Positions 53,721 through 62,936 of a DNA stretch of 64,000 nt are shown in pieces. The translations under genes and the position numbers were made by a program. Position 1 is the stretch's first letter. Every line of letters begins with the position of its first letter. The DNA comes from Haberlea rhodopensis (taxonomy: Eukaryota > Streptophyta > Magnoliopsida > Lamiales > Gesneriaceae), in NCBI GenBank assembly GCA_907163345.1, contig CAJQUN010000220.1:614001-678000 (forward strand), read 5' to 3'. Below the pieces are notes generated by a model, which worked only from the letters and a program-made list of their open reading frames with translations, had not been told where the DNA came from and did no database searches.

Positions 53721-53856
53721 TCTCATAATGAGCGGTACAATCTTCCCCGCTTCATTACTACAAAATCTCATAATGAGCGGTACAATCTTCCCCGCTTCAT
53801 TACTACAAAACCTCATAATGAGCGGTACAATCTTCTCCGCTTCATTACTACAGAAC
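53721..53856. repeat. Three 45-bp repeats with hairpin potential
   Basis: Units start at 53721, 53766 and 53811. Each contains AATGAGCGG and CCGCTTCATT separated by 11 bases, an almost perfect inverted repeat. Related AGCGG/CCGCT or GCGG/CGC segments appear at the same LTR region in T3, T2 and the solo LTR. Confidence 0.9.
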
Positions 53857-54238
53857 AAGCATAAGCATTAAACATACACTGTGATCGCTCTTGACTTGTG
53901 GAATACACCTCTTTATTCCACATCACAATATGCAACAACAATGCATAATATGCAACAACAATGCATAATAACATGTATCATACTCTTAATGCATCACATT
54001 GCATTCATCATGTGTCAAATAGACAAACATAAAGTACATGTTACCGTTGGGATGCCCGTACGTCGCTTACGTACCTTTCCAAAATGTAGTGTGTTGTGGG
54101 ACTCTATCCCCTGCGCTGTGTAGCTGTCTGTGAAGGCTCTACACCAGTGTACAACACAATATTAGATGTCTCATTACAATCCAATATCAAAAATTAAACA
54201 AAATATAACAATTTGTATTTTTCAACATTCTGGGACTC

Positions 54239-54341
54239 TCGATCGATCGGTCCCTCTTCTCGATCGATCGAGAAGACGCCTTCTAACAAAGCCAAGATTC
54301 TGCCTCGCTCGATCGATCGAGATGAAATGTGGATCGATCGA
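54239..54341. repeat. Paired palindrome array in T1 LTR
   Basis: GATCGATC cores start at 54241, 54262, 54311 and 54332; steps are 21, 49 and 21 bp. Flanking bases mostly give TCGATCGATCGA or CTCGATCGATCGAG. Confidence 0.95.
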
Positions 54342-55508
54342 GATGCTCTGTTCGAGAAATACCATCCCAGAATTCTCGAACACCTATTTTTACACCCTTC
54401 GATCTAGCATATAAGATACACCACATGTTTGAACAATTATGCTAGCAGCTATAATACACTACCCTGAGTGTATTCATATCAAATTTACACCGCAAATATA
54501 AATCCACATGCATAAACGTCGTCCATTTACACAAGTACTCAACCAACTTTTCTGAAAAACAGGGCATTGTCTTCCTGCCCAGATTTTCGAGTACCCACTT
54601 TCAAGCAATTAATTCTACCACATAAGTCATGAAGTTTGCTCGAATAAAAACGTCCTGGGATTTACAAAATTACCATGCATGTACTCAAATCGAAGGTTCA
54701 CCAAAAACCCCTCTAACATGCATACTATCACCTTCTCAATATCACTCCCATTTCACATTTTTCCAGAAAAACAGGGCAATTATCTACCCAGATTTTCGAA
54801 CACCCTTTTTAACATGCTTAACTCCTTAACATAAAACATGTAACATGCTCAAGGAAAAATATTGAGAGCTTTATAATAACACCATGTAATCATCTAAATC
54901 GAAGGTTTCAAGAAACCTAAGCTAACATGCCATTTTTACACTACTCAAAAGCAAGAACTTAAACAAGTTTAAATCGAAAACAGGGCATGGTTCTCACCCT
55001 ACTTTGCTCCGATTTTTGAGAGGCTTCCAAGGAATGAAAATGGCAAGGCTCCTCATGGTTTTGCTCAGCAGGTGCTGGAGGTTATTTGGGAGAGAAGGCT
55101 CTAGATTTGGGAAGGGAGAAGAAGGCTGAATGATTGAGCCAAGTGGGGTGATTAATCAGCTTATGCACAGTTGGTTGGTATGGGTTGGGGGGGGGTGGTT
55201 AGGTGTTGGGTGGTATGATGTGTTATGTTTTGGTCCCGGTATTTAGCATGATGTATTAAAATATCCTCACATGATATTTATAGTATTTTCTCAATAAAAT
55301 ACTTCAATTCCCATTTAACATGCTTCACCAAAACAAATAACACACACCCCATATAAACATGCCACAGCCCCAAAATCCCAACATAAATCACATACACCCT
55401 GAAATGTATCTCCTCGATAATATTAATTCAATCCCATGAATTAACACCCAAATAAACATAATTTAAAATTAATGATTAAAATCACATAATCATTTCGTGG
55501 ATATCACA

Positions 55509-56069
55509 TTTAGTCTGATTTTCGTCCATATATGTATAGGGAGGCTGATGGAGTAGGTTAGAATCCATGTGGGAAGGAAAGAAATCAAGTTTTTACACTT
55601 TCCAAAACTCTTCTGGCGTAAATACGCATAGAATGGCGTAGCTACGCCTACACATGTCGTAGCATTGGCGTAATTACGCCTAATAATGGCGTAATTACGC
55701 CTGTCATCAATTTTTCTGGCAAGTTTCGTATTTTGGCCATAACTTTCACATATGAACTCCGAATTCGACGAGTCAGCTGTCCACGCGAAGATAACTCAAA
55801 GTTCTACAACTTTTATGTGGACCACATTTCCAAATCTTGGCTCGAACATATAGAAAGTTGAGGAGAAAGGAGCAACATGTGTCTTGGATTCCGGTTTTTT
55901 CCTCTTTTCTTCAACTTTATTGCTTATTTCATCATTTAGCTTGATTTCTTCACCTTTCCCTACATTTACACAAATATACGATTAGGTAGCATATGTATCA
56001 ATTTATCCATCAAAACTACCAAATCGTAGACAATTAAGCGCAATAGATGTGTCTATTTCTAGTCACATC
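55509..56069 (-). repeat. Athila-type LTR fragment (minus), host of T1
   Basis: On the minus strand the fragment starts TGATGTGACTAGAAATAG at 56069 and matches the first 130 bp of the A1 and A2 LTRs, then diverges. T1 is inserted at 55509, so the rest lies left of the window. It carries a GTTGTAGAACTTTG...GAAAGTTATGGCC segment (55828-55735) and a palindrome array of a different sequence (55615-55701). Confidence 0.85.
55615..55701. repeat. GGCGTAATTACGCC palindrome array
   Basis: Four units start at 55615 (GGCGTAAATACGCA), 55635 (GGCGTAGCTACGCC), 55667 and 55688 (both GGCGTAATTACGCC). Steps are 20, 32 and 21 bp, close to the 21/31/21 steps of the central four units in A1. Confidence 0.95.
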
Positions 56070-56647
56070 AATAGTGCTGCACCATGTGTCGCTCCGTCTC
56101 CCATGTGGCCTCTTCGACACCCCTACGGTCCCACTGAACTTTGACCATAGGTATCATTTTGTTCCGAAGTCTGCGGTCTGCACGATCCAGGATTCTAACA
56201 GGCCGCTCCACATAAGATACATCGGACTCTATCTGAACCTCAGAAGGTTGCAACACATGAGAAGGATCTGGCTCGTACTTCCGCAACATAGATACGTGGA
56301 ACACATCATGGATACCAGACAGAGAGGGTGGTAAAGCCAGTCGGTATGCCAAAGTACCAATACGCTGTAAAATCTCGTACGGTGCAACATACCTCGGAGA
56401 CAATTTCCCCCGCATTCCAAATCGCACCACACCTCTGAAAGGTGAGATCTTCAAAATGACCCTGTAGCCCAACTGAAATTCTAACAGCCGACGCCGTTGA
56501 TTAGCATACGCTGCCTACCTGTCCTGGGCTGCTTTCATTTTCTGCCTTATTACCTTTATCTTCTCTTCCATTTTCGGATCAAATCTGGTCCTCCGACTGA
56601 TTTGCGATCCACGTTGTCCCAACATAACGGTGACCTACAACGTCTAC
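56070..56647 (-). pseudogene. Tekay integrase C-terminus and chromodomain fragment
   Basis: This is part of a fourth Tekay element, minus strand. It encodes the integrase linker (VILKISPFRGVVRFG) and a chromodomain (MIPMVKVQWDRRGVEEATWE). The left end is cut by the inverted Athila-type LTR at 56069 and the right end by a solo LTR at 56648. A frameshift or stop near 56472-56520 separates it from the upstream integrase. It joins 58641-58819 once the solo LTR is removed. Confidence 0.9.
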
Positions 56648-58635
56648 TGTGATGTCCCCGAAATGATTAATTACAATTTGGACATTAATTTATGTTTATG
56701 TGATTAATTATTATGGTAATTGATTTATGTGTTGGAAATTAATTATCATGTTGAAATGCTTAGTCACATGATAGGCGTGACCCGGGGGGTTGCATTCAGG
56801 GTGCATGTTATGCATGTTGGGAAATGAGATGTTAACATGATTTAATTGTATTGGTTGTTAATAATGAGGAAAATATGGATTTAGTGGAAGTTTGGTGCAT
56901 TGTTGTAAAATGCTTTTAAAATACCATGTTGGGGTATTTTATACATCATGTTTATTGTTGGGGTACAATTTTTATTAACCTTTAAAACCCATACCCCACT
57001 ATACCCCCACTTTATTCACTTTTAACCCTCACTTTTAAATCCCCAAATTCATCCCCAACCCTAACCCATCTCATATTTTCGAAATTTGGCAAGGAAGGAA
57101 GGAGAAATCTTCACAAAACTTTTGTTTGTGGGATTTTTGTTAAGATTTGGAGTCCTCAAGAGGTATGAAACCCTTCCTAAAATTTTAATGATGTTTGGTT
57201 TAGAAATGGGTTAGCATTTTGAGTTTTTATGTGCGTTTGTTTTGGGTATGTGTTGAATGTGGTTGCGGTATAATTTTTGAGGTGTTTTATGTGGGTTTTA
57301 ATGAGTTATGATGATGTTTGAGTTGTTGGAATGTTTGGATTTGAAGGGTATGAGGTAGAGCTTGAAAAATGCTCAAGAATGGTGAAGAATCGCGCACACA
57401 GCAGGTGGCGATCGATCGCCATATATGAGGCAATCGATCGCCGAAGGCCAGTGGTGATTTGCACAGCAGGCGATCGATCGCCACATATGGCGTGATCGAT
57501 CACCGTGAGGCAGAAAAGTCAGGCGATCGATCGCCTCGATGCAGCGATCGATCGCCAGCTGCTTAAAAATGGAAAATGATGATTTTTGTTGAATTTTTGG
57601 TATTTGGCTATTATTTAGCTTCTAATATTGATTGGTATGGTTGCGTAGAACCATCCAAGGTACCAACAACTTCAAGAAGATAAAGTTCTTCAACTTCTCC
57701 ACTTTTGGAATTAAGGTACGTAAGAGACGTACGAGCATCGGACGGTAAAACACATTCCTATACTATGACTATGCAATGATTGCATAAGTATTTATGTAAC
57801 AGGTTGATGATGTTATGATAAGTAAGTGTATGATGATGATTATGATAAGTAAAGATACGATGATGCTTATGATAAGTGAGGATGATGTTATGATGAGTTA
57901 AGATGTTATGATGCTTATGATGTATGTGAAACTATGTTGTTAGAAATGGTAGAGTGTTCTGGTGGTTGTTATGGGCAAGTGAGGAAGGTACTTACCGCTG
58001 ACATAGCTAGCAAGGAGATATATCCGCTATCAAGGTGTAGCGAGGGATATCATAGTACCGCTATATGTCAAGCGAGGGGTCCAATTGTGCCGCTGTCATA
58101 ACAGGACCAGAACAGTCACATTTCTAATTACATTGTTGACTATGGACATATAAGTGAAGTACCTTTTTAATCATTTATGTCAAGAACTAATAATTACATG
58201 CATGAATATGAAACAGGGACAACAAAAGTGGGTTAATGCGATTAACCAGGAAGTATATGTTAACGATTATTTCATGTATTTATTTATATGCCATTATCTT
58301 ATGATGTTAAGTAATGATGTACATGCTCATGATGGGTTGTTCTTGTAGGTACACTTTTGGACTGAAGGGCTAAGGGTCGGGTTGAGGCAGTGAACTACGA
58401 GGAGCATGAAAGAAGTTAGGATACAGGATTTTTGGATAGTCTCTACTCTAGGAGTAGTGTAAATCTATAGCTTTAACATTCATTATAGAGAATGTAATTA
58501 ATTAGCTTTTGGAATTTTATTTTTGGCCAGTAATCCTATTAGCTCAAGGCTACAACCGGAACCCTAAGATGTTATTAATGCATGTTTAGACCATAATACG
58601 TTATTATAATGATGTTAAGGTAGGAAGACCCTACA
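56648..58635 (+). repeat. Solo Tekay-type LTR
   Basis: A single LTR of 1,988 bp, TGTGATGTCCCC to CCCTACA, flanked by TCTAC (56643-56647) and TCCAC (58636-58640), a duplication with one mismatch. It is a diverged relative of the T2 LTR and includes a six-unit palindrome array and GCG/CCGCT repeats (57990-58110). No internal region is present, so LTR-LTR recombination removed the element body. Confidence 0.92.
57408..57555. repeat. Paired palindrome array in solo LTR
   Basis: Cores start at 57410, 57432 (AATCGATC), 57472, 57494 (GATCGATC in GTGATCGATCAC), 57525 and 57546. Steps are 22, 40, 22, 31 and 21 bp. Most units are GCGATCGATCGC, the variant seen in the Athila LTRs A1 and A2 and not the one in T2. 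Confidence 0.95.
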
Positions 58636-58640
58636 TCCAC

Positions 58641-58819
58641 CGTAGAGAGCCTCAAAAGGAGCCATCTGTATGCTTGTCAGGTAGCTATTGTTATAAGAAA
58701 ATTCTACCAAGGCTACTGAATCCTGCCAAGAAGCATCAAACTCCAACACACATGCCAACAACATGTCCTCGAGCGTTTGGATAGTACGTTCGGTTTGGCC
58801 ATCCGTTTGAGGATGGTAT
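58641..58819 (-). pseudogene. Tekay integrase core fragment
   Basis: This is the upstream continuation of 56070-56647: integrase around NNSYQASIQMAPFEALYG and the ERTIQTLEDMLA region, minus strand. It is cut at 58820 by A2. Confidence 0.88.
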
Positions 58820-60278
58820 TGATGTGACTAGAAATAGATACATCTATTGCGTTTGTCTACGATTTGGTAGGTTTTGATGGATAATTTGATACATATGCTA
58901 CCTAATCGTGTATTTGTGTAATTGTAGGTACAAATTAAGAAAACGAGCAAAAAATGATGTATAAAGACCAAGAAACGACATGGACATGACAATGACTCAA
59001 AGTTGATCAAGAAAAGGGCAAAAGCGTAATTTTGGAGGTGGCGATCGATCGCATGGAAGAGGCAATCGATCGCCTATGGACAGAAACTTTTGCAACAAAA
59101 TCAACGAATCAGCGATCGATCGCCTCAAGTTTTCTGCTGAAAAAAATAATGTAGCGATCGATCGCCACAGTCATAGCGATCGATCGCCGAGGAGTCCGAG
59201 AATTAGGAAATTAGGTCTTTACCATGTTTAAAAGATTGTAACCTATTTTATCAGCCACCAACCCCATAACTCATTTTAATCACCTCTTCTTAGACAGATT
59301 TGGGAGCTTTTTGGAATAAGTTAGGTTTTTAGAATAATTTTCCTTCAAGTTTTATCAAGAACAACGCGAAGAACGAGGACGGAAGCGACACTCCTGAATC
59401 GTGATTCCGTTTAGTAACTTTTTCTTCTCCTATTAGTTTGATGTTTTTTAGATTAATTTTGATTATTTTCAATCTAGTTATGAGTAGCTAAATACTTTTG
59501 TGATTCTCGGTTTAGGAAAACGATACATTGGATGTTTACGATTCTTGTGAGATAAGTTTTGATTGTTGATTTTCTTTGAGTATCAATTGTTTTTCTGATT
59601 TGATTTTTCATAATTGTTATGCATGATTGTTGGATTGATCACCTAGTTATCTTTCATATAATTTAATGCTAAATTAGATATCAAATACGGAATCGTTTGA
59701 TCCCTCTAATTTACGAAGCAACTAAGATTAATTAAATTCCGCTTGTGAGTTTGTTAAATTCTTAGGAAAAGCAATTGACTAGATTAAACATAGACGCTTG
59801 GATTATGTTGTTTAGATTCATCGATCTCACTAGTTCATATGCTATCATCGATTTAAATCTTAATCGCTTGTATTTTGATTGATTGTTTGATAAGGATTAA
59901 ACTAGAACGCTTGGGCTACTTAATTAAACTTAAGGTGAGATAGGACTTTGATTATTGGATTAAACGTCCACGATGAGTATTCATAAGAGAATTGAATCGT
60001 ATGTGAAGATCGATGACCAAGATAGTAAACACCAATTGTAAAGTTAGCCGAAAATCGAGAATCGCTCTTTTCTCATAAGTTAATTCATTTAGTTTAATTT
60101 TGCATCATAGTAGTAGTATTATTCAATTGATTTCAGAAACCCCTTTTTATTTTCGTTTGCATAAGTTAACACAAAGATATAACCTTCCTCGTGGGATCGA
60201 TCCCTACTCACGCTACTACATTCGTTACTGTTATTAACTTGAGAGGGTTAATTTAGGCGTACGCGATAAACGCTACCA
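58820..60278 (+). repeat. A2 5' LTR
   Basis: An LTR of 1,459 bp, TGATGTGACTAG to CTACCA, collinear with the A1 LTR. It contains a five-core palindrome array and GGGATCGATCCC (60193-60204). It has no gene. Confidence 0.92.
59041..59188. repeat. Palindrome array in A2 LTR with a palindrome-to-palindrome deletion
   Basis: Cores start at 59043, 59064 (AATCGATC), 59114, 59156 and 59178; steps are 21, 50, 42 and 22 bp. The 59114 unit has the left flank of the A1 unit 12094 and the right flank (CCTCAAG) of unit 12167. So 73 bp, three units, were lost by recombination between identical palindromes. Confidence 0.92.
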
Positions 60279-60283
60279 AATTT

Positions 60284-60301
60284 TGGCGCCGTTGCCGGGG
60301 A
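60284..60301 (+). other. A2 primer binding site (tRNA-Asp)
   Basis: TGGCGCCGTTGCCGGGGA, five bases after the LTR, as in A1. The gag ATG follows at 60365. Confidence 0.93.
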
Positions 60302-60364
60302 AGGCAATTACTTTTGTGTTAACGTCGTTTTATTTATTTCGTTTTATACTACTGTGGTTTGTTG

Positions 60365-61703
60365 ATGAGTACAGGTGAACCCTCTGATCACGAAGAGAAT
60401 TTTTACTACGATCCTGAGATCGAGAGGACACTACATCGAAGAAGAAGAGCAGCAAGGTTACTTACGGAAGAAGAAGATAGGAACATGATGGCTGTGAATC
60501 AAAGTTTGAGGCAGTTGGCGAATCCTAACTTGGATCAACAACCTCTCTGCATCACTTTCCCTGCTCTCGCAAATAACGTAAATTTCGAACTCAAATCTGG
60601 TTTGATTCATTTATTGCCATCTTTTCATGGTCTTGCAGGTGAGAACCTGCATAAGCACTTGATGGAGTTCCACGTGGTATGCACTACTATGAAGCCAGCT
60701 GGCGTGACGGAGGAACAAATAAAACTGCGAGCCTTTCCATTCTCGCTAAAGGATGCTGCAAAGGATTGGCTATTCTACTTATCCTCCGGATCAATCACCA
60801 CGTGGACTGACTTGCAAAGAGTCTTCCTAGAGAAGTACTTTCCAGCTTCAAGGGCAACTAACATAAGGAAGGAGATCTATGGGGTGAAGCAATACCAAGA
60901 GGAGTCGCTGCACGAATACTAGGAACGATTTAAGAAGTTGTGTGCAAGCTGCCCACAACATCAGATAAGTGAACACTTGTTAATTCAATATTTCTATGAA
61001 GGTTTGCTTTCTGGTGACAGAAACTTAGTGGATGCGGCGAGCGGAGGAGCTTTCATTGACAAGATAGCGGAGGAGGTAAGGAACTTAATAGCTAACATGG
61101 CAGCCAACTCCCAACAATTTGGACATGTTCGCCATGGACAACCGCCAAGAAAAGAGGTAAATGTATCCAATTTGGAACAACAACTGATTGATCTAACTTT
61201 TCTTGTGCGTAATCTTGCAGGAGGCAACGTGGGGAAGATGAAGCCGTGTGGAATCTGTCTAGCTGTGAACCATCCCACTGATGCATGTCCCTCACTACAA
61301 GAGACATCCAAGGTTGGAGGGACCATCTGAACCAAGGATATGGCAACCCACAGATGCACCAACCTCCACCCTATAGATCGCCATATCAGAGACCTCCACC
61401 ACCGCCAATGCACCCTCCTTCTGACAGGTTAGAACATAGTATTAAAGTTATTACTGAAAATAGCTTACAATTTCAACAGGAGACGAGGGCGAGCATCCAG
61501 AGCTTGACTACGCAATGGGACAACTGGCAACTTCTCTCAACAAGATTGAAGCAAGAATCTCAAATGGACTACCTTCACAACCGGAGGTGAACCCCAGGGA
61601 GAATGTGAACGCGATCACTGTGAATGTGAGTGGAGATACAACTGAAGAAGAGGTGGTACTGACGCCACCCAATAACGAAGAGAAGACGGAGAAGAAGAAA
61701 TAA
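60365..61703 (+). pseudogene. A2 gag (broken)
   Basis: This encodes an Athila-type gag collinear with A1: N-terminal LRQLANPNLDQQPLCITFPA, LLPSFHGLAGENLHKHLMEF, FLEKYFPASRATNIRKEIY, and a knuckle (CGICLAVNHPTDAC). TAG at 60920-60922 replaces the tryptophan codon of HEYWERF. Near 61312 about 80 bp present in A1 are missing, which shifts the frame. The C-terminus continues in another frame (QFQQETRASIQSLTTQ) and shifts once more near 61515 into MGQLATSLNKIEA. The product would have been the particle protein; this copy cannot make it whole. Confidence 0.88.
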
Positions 61704-61715
61704 GTTGAAGAACCC

Positions 61716-62756
61716 ATGCAAGAGGAGAAACCACGAGGTAAGTTCCCCAACTTTTCTGAATATAAAAGTGAACCCCCATTCCCCCTTGCATTGAAGATGA
61801 ATTTAAAGGACAAGGGTCTCAAGAGGCTCTACGAGATGTCCCCACGCTGTAATGAAAAAGATCCACTCAAAGAAGCCAAGAAAGATGATAAGTGCAAGGA
61901 ACGCGAAGGGCAGCCCAAGGTCGAGCTAGGTGAAAATGTTTCGGCGGACATCCAAAGAAGCATCCCCGCTAAATGCAAGGACCCTGGTATGTTTTCCATC
62001 CCATGTATGATTAATGCTAATAGGATTGAGAAGGCTATGCTTGATTTAGGATCCTCTATAAATGTCATGCCTTACTCAATCTATTCTCAACTAAAATCGG
62101 GACTTTTAAAAAGAAATGGCACTGTGATTCATTTAGCTGATAAGTCCACGATCATACCTAGGGGGATAATAGAAGACGTAATCGTGAATGTAGAGAACTT
62201 GGTTTTCCCAGCCGATTTCTATGTCTTAGACATGGAAAATGGTGATCCATCTAGTCTAATCCTTTTAGGGAGGCCATTCTTGAAAACATCAAAATCAGTA
62301 ATCAATATGAATAGCGGTATGATAACATTGGAGTCTAATGGTAAAGTTGCAAAATTCAACATCTATGAATCTATTAAGACTCTTGAGCATTCTAGTTACG
62401 CTATTGGCATACATGATGATTATGATTCGGATTTTGATAATGATGAGTTGTGGGAGATGGGAAAGGCTACTGATGGCCTTGACGACAACAGAGGTATGGA
62501 TTCTAACTTAGTGCATACTATTCATACTATTGCTGCTTTATCTATTCACGATACTGCTGACCCTCTTATTTCTCACTTGCAGGATCGTACAGTTGGAAAG
62601 AAGCACCCTCCGGATCGACCATGTCAATCAAGTGACGAAGGAGCAAAGACTGGGGACGACCACTCAAAGAGCAACAAGCCGAAATACCGAGGAGTGAAGA
62701 AGATATTGAGGTGGTTAAGGAAGGATAGAGCAAGACTGCATCAACCACCTAGATAG
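61716..62756 (+). CDS. A2 protease-containing protein
   Basis: An open frame of 346 codons from ATG 61716. It begins with the gag-protease linker (FSEYKSEPPFPLAL, KVELGENVSADIQRSIP) and then a retropepsin with the Athila-type active site DLGSS (110-114) and flap/C-terminal region ILLGRPFLKTSKSVI. An acidic stretch (DDYDSDFDNDELWEMG) and a basic tail (KPKYRGVKKILRWLRKDR) follow and the frame stops where reverse transcriptase would begin in a complete element. A protease kept intact without polymerase is odd. It may process gag from a helper or simply be undecayed. The start codon is internal to a former polyprotein. Confidence 0.82.
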   Translation: MQEEKPRGKFPNFSEYKSEPPFPLALKMNLKDKGLKRLYEMSPRCNEKDPLKEAKKDDKCKEREGQPKVELGENVSADIQRSIPAKCKDPGMFSIPCMINANRIEKAMLDLGSSINVMPYSIYSQLKSGLLKRNGTVIHLADKSTIIPRGIIEDVIVNVENLVFPADFYVLDMENGDPSSLILLGRPFLKTSKSVINMNSGMITLESNGKVAKFNIYESIKTLEHSSYAIGIHDDYDSDFDNDELWEMGKATDGLDDNRGMDSNLVHTIHTIAALSIHDTADPLISHLQDRTVGKKHPPDRPCQSSDEGAKTGDDHSKSNKPKYRGVKKILRWLRKDRARLHQPPR

Positions 62757-62936
62757 AGGACTGGCGTCGGGCCACCGACGTTAAACAGAGGCGCTGTTTG
62801 GGAGGCAACCCAAGGGGAGTTAGTTTCCTTTCTCCCTTTTATTTTATTTATTTTTGTTTTAGTCGTTAGACTTTTCTCTTTTCTTGTATTTTTGCCTTAC
62901 ATTGGGGACAATGTAAGATTTAAGTATGGGGTAGGG
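62757..62936 (+). other. A2 3' hairpin cluster and purine tract
   Basis: Three small inverted repeats follow the stop: CGTCGG-GCCA-CCGACG (62765-62780), AAACAG-AGGCG-CTGTTT (62783-62799) and TTGGG-AGGCAA-CCCAA (62798-62813). Then comes CATTGGGGACAATG (62900-62913) and a purine tract AAGTATGGGGTAGGG (62922-62936). X has the counterparts of the last hairpin, the CATTG/CAATG repeat and the tract in the same order (16622-16893). Confidence 0.82.

Larger units (their letters stand above)
52874..55508 (-). mobile_element. T1 right arm: gag start, leader, primer site, 5' LTR
   Basis: This continues T1 across T2. The gag ATG is at 52941 (peptide MAAINPENLNEEVGDMGS), the leader spans 52942-53143, the primer site TGGTATCAGAGC is 53155-53144 on the minus strand, and the 5' LTR is 53161-55508. 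The LTR abuts an Athila-type LTR fragment at 55509, where TTTAG would be the right copy of the target duplication. Confidence 0.92.
53161..55508 (-). repeat. T1 5' LTR
   Basis: An LTR of 2,348 bp, TGTGAGACCCCG to ATATCACA on the plus strand, and related to the T3 LTRs over its whole length. It contains a 45-bp triplet repeat (53721-53856), a four-unit palindrome array (54240-54340) and a G-rich stretch with nine G (55187-55195). It has no gene. Confidence 0.93.
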
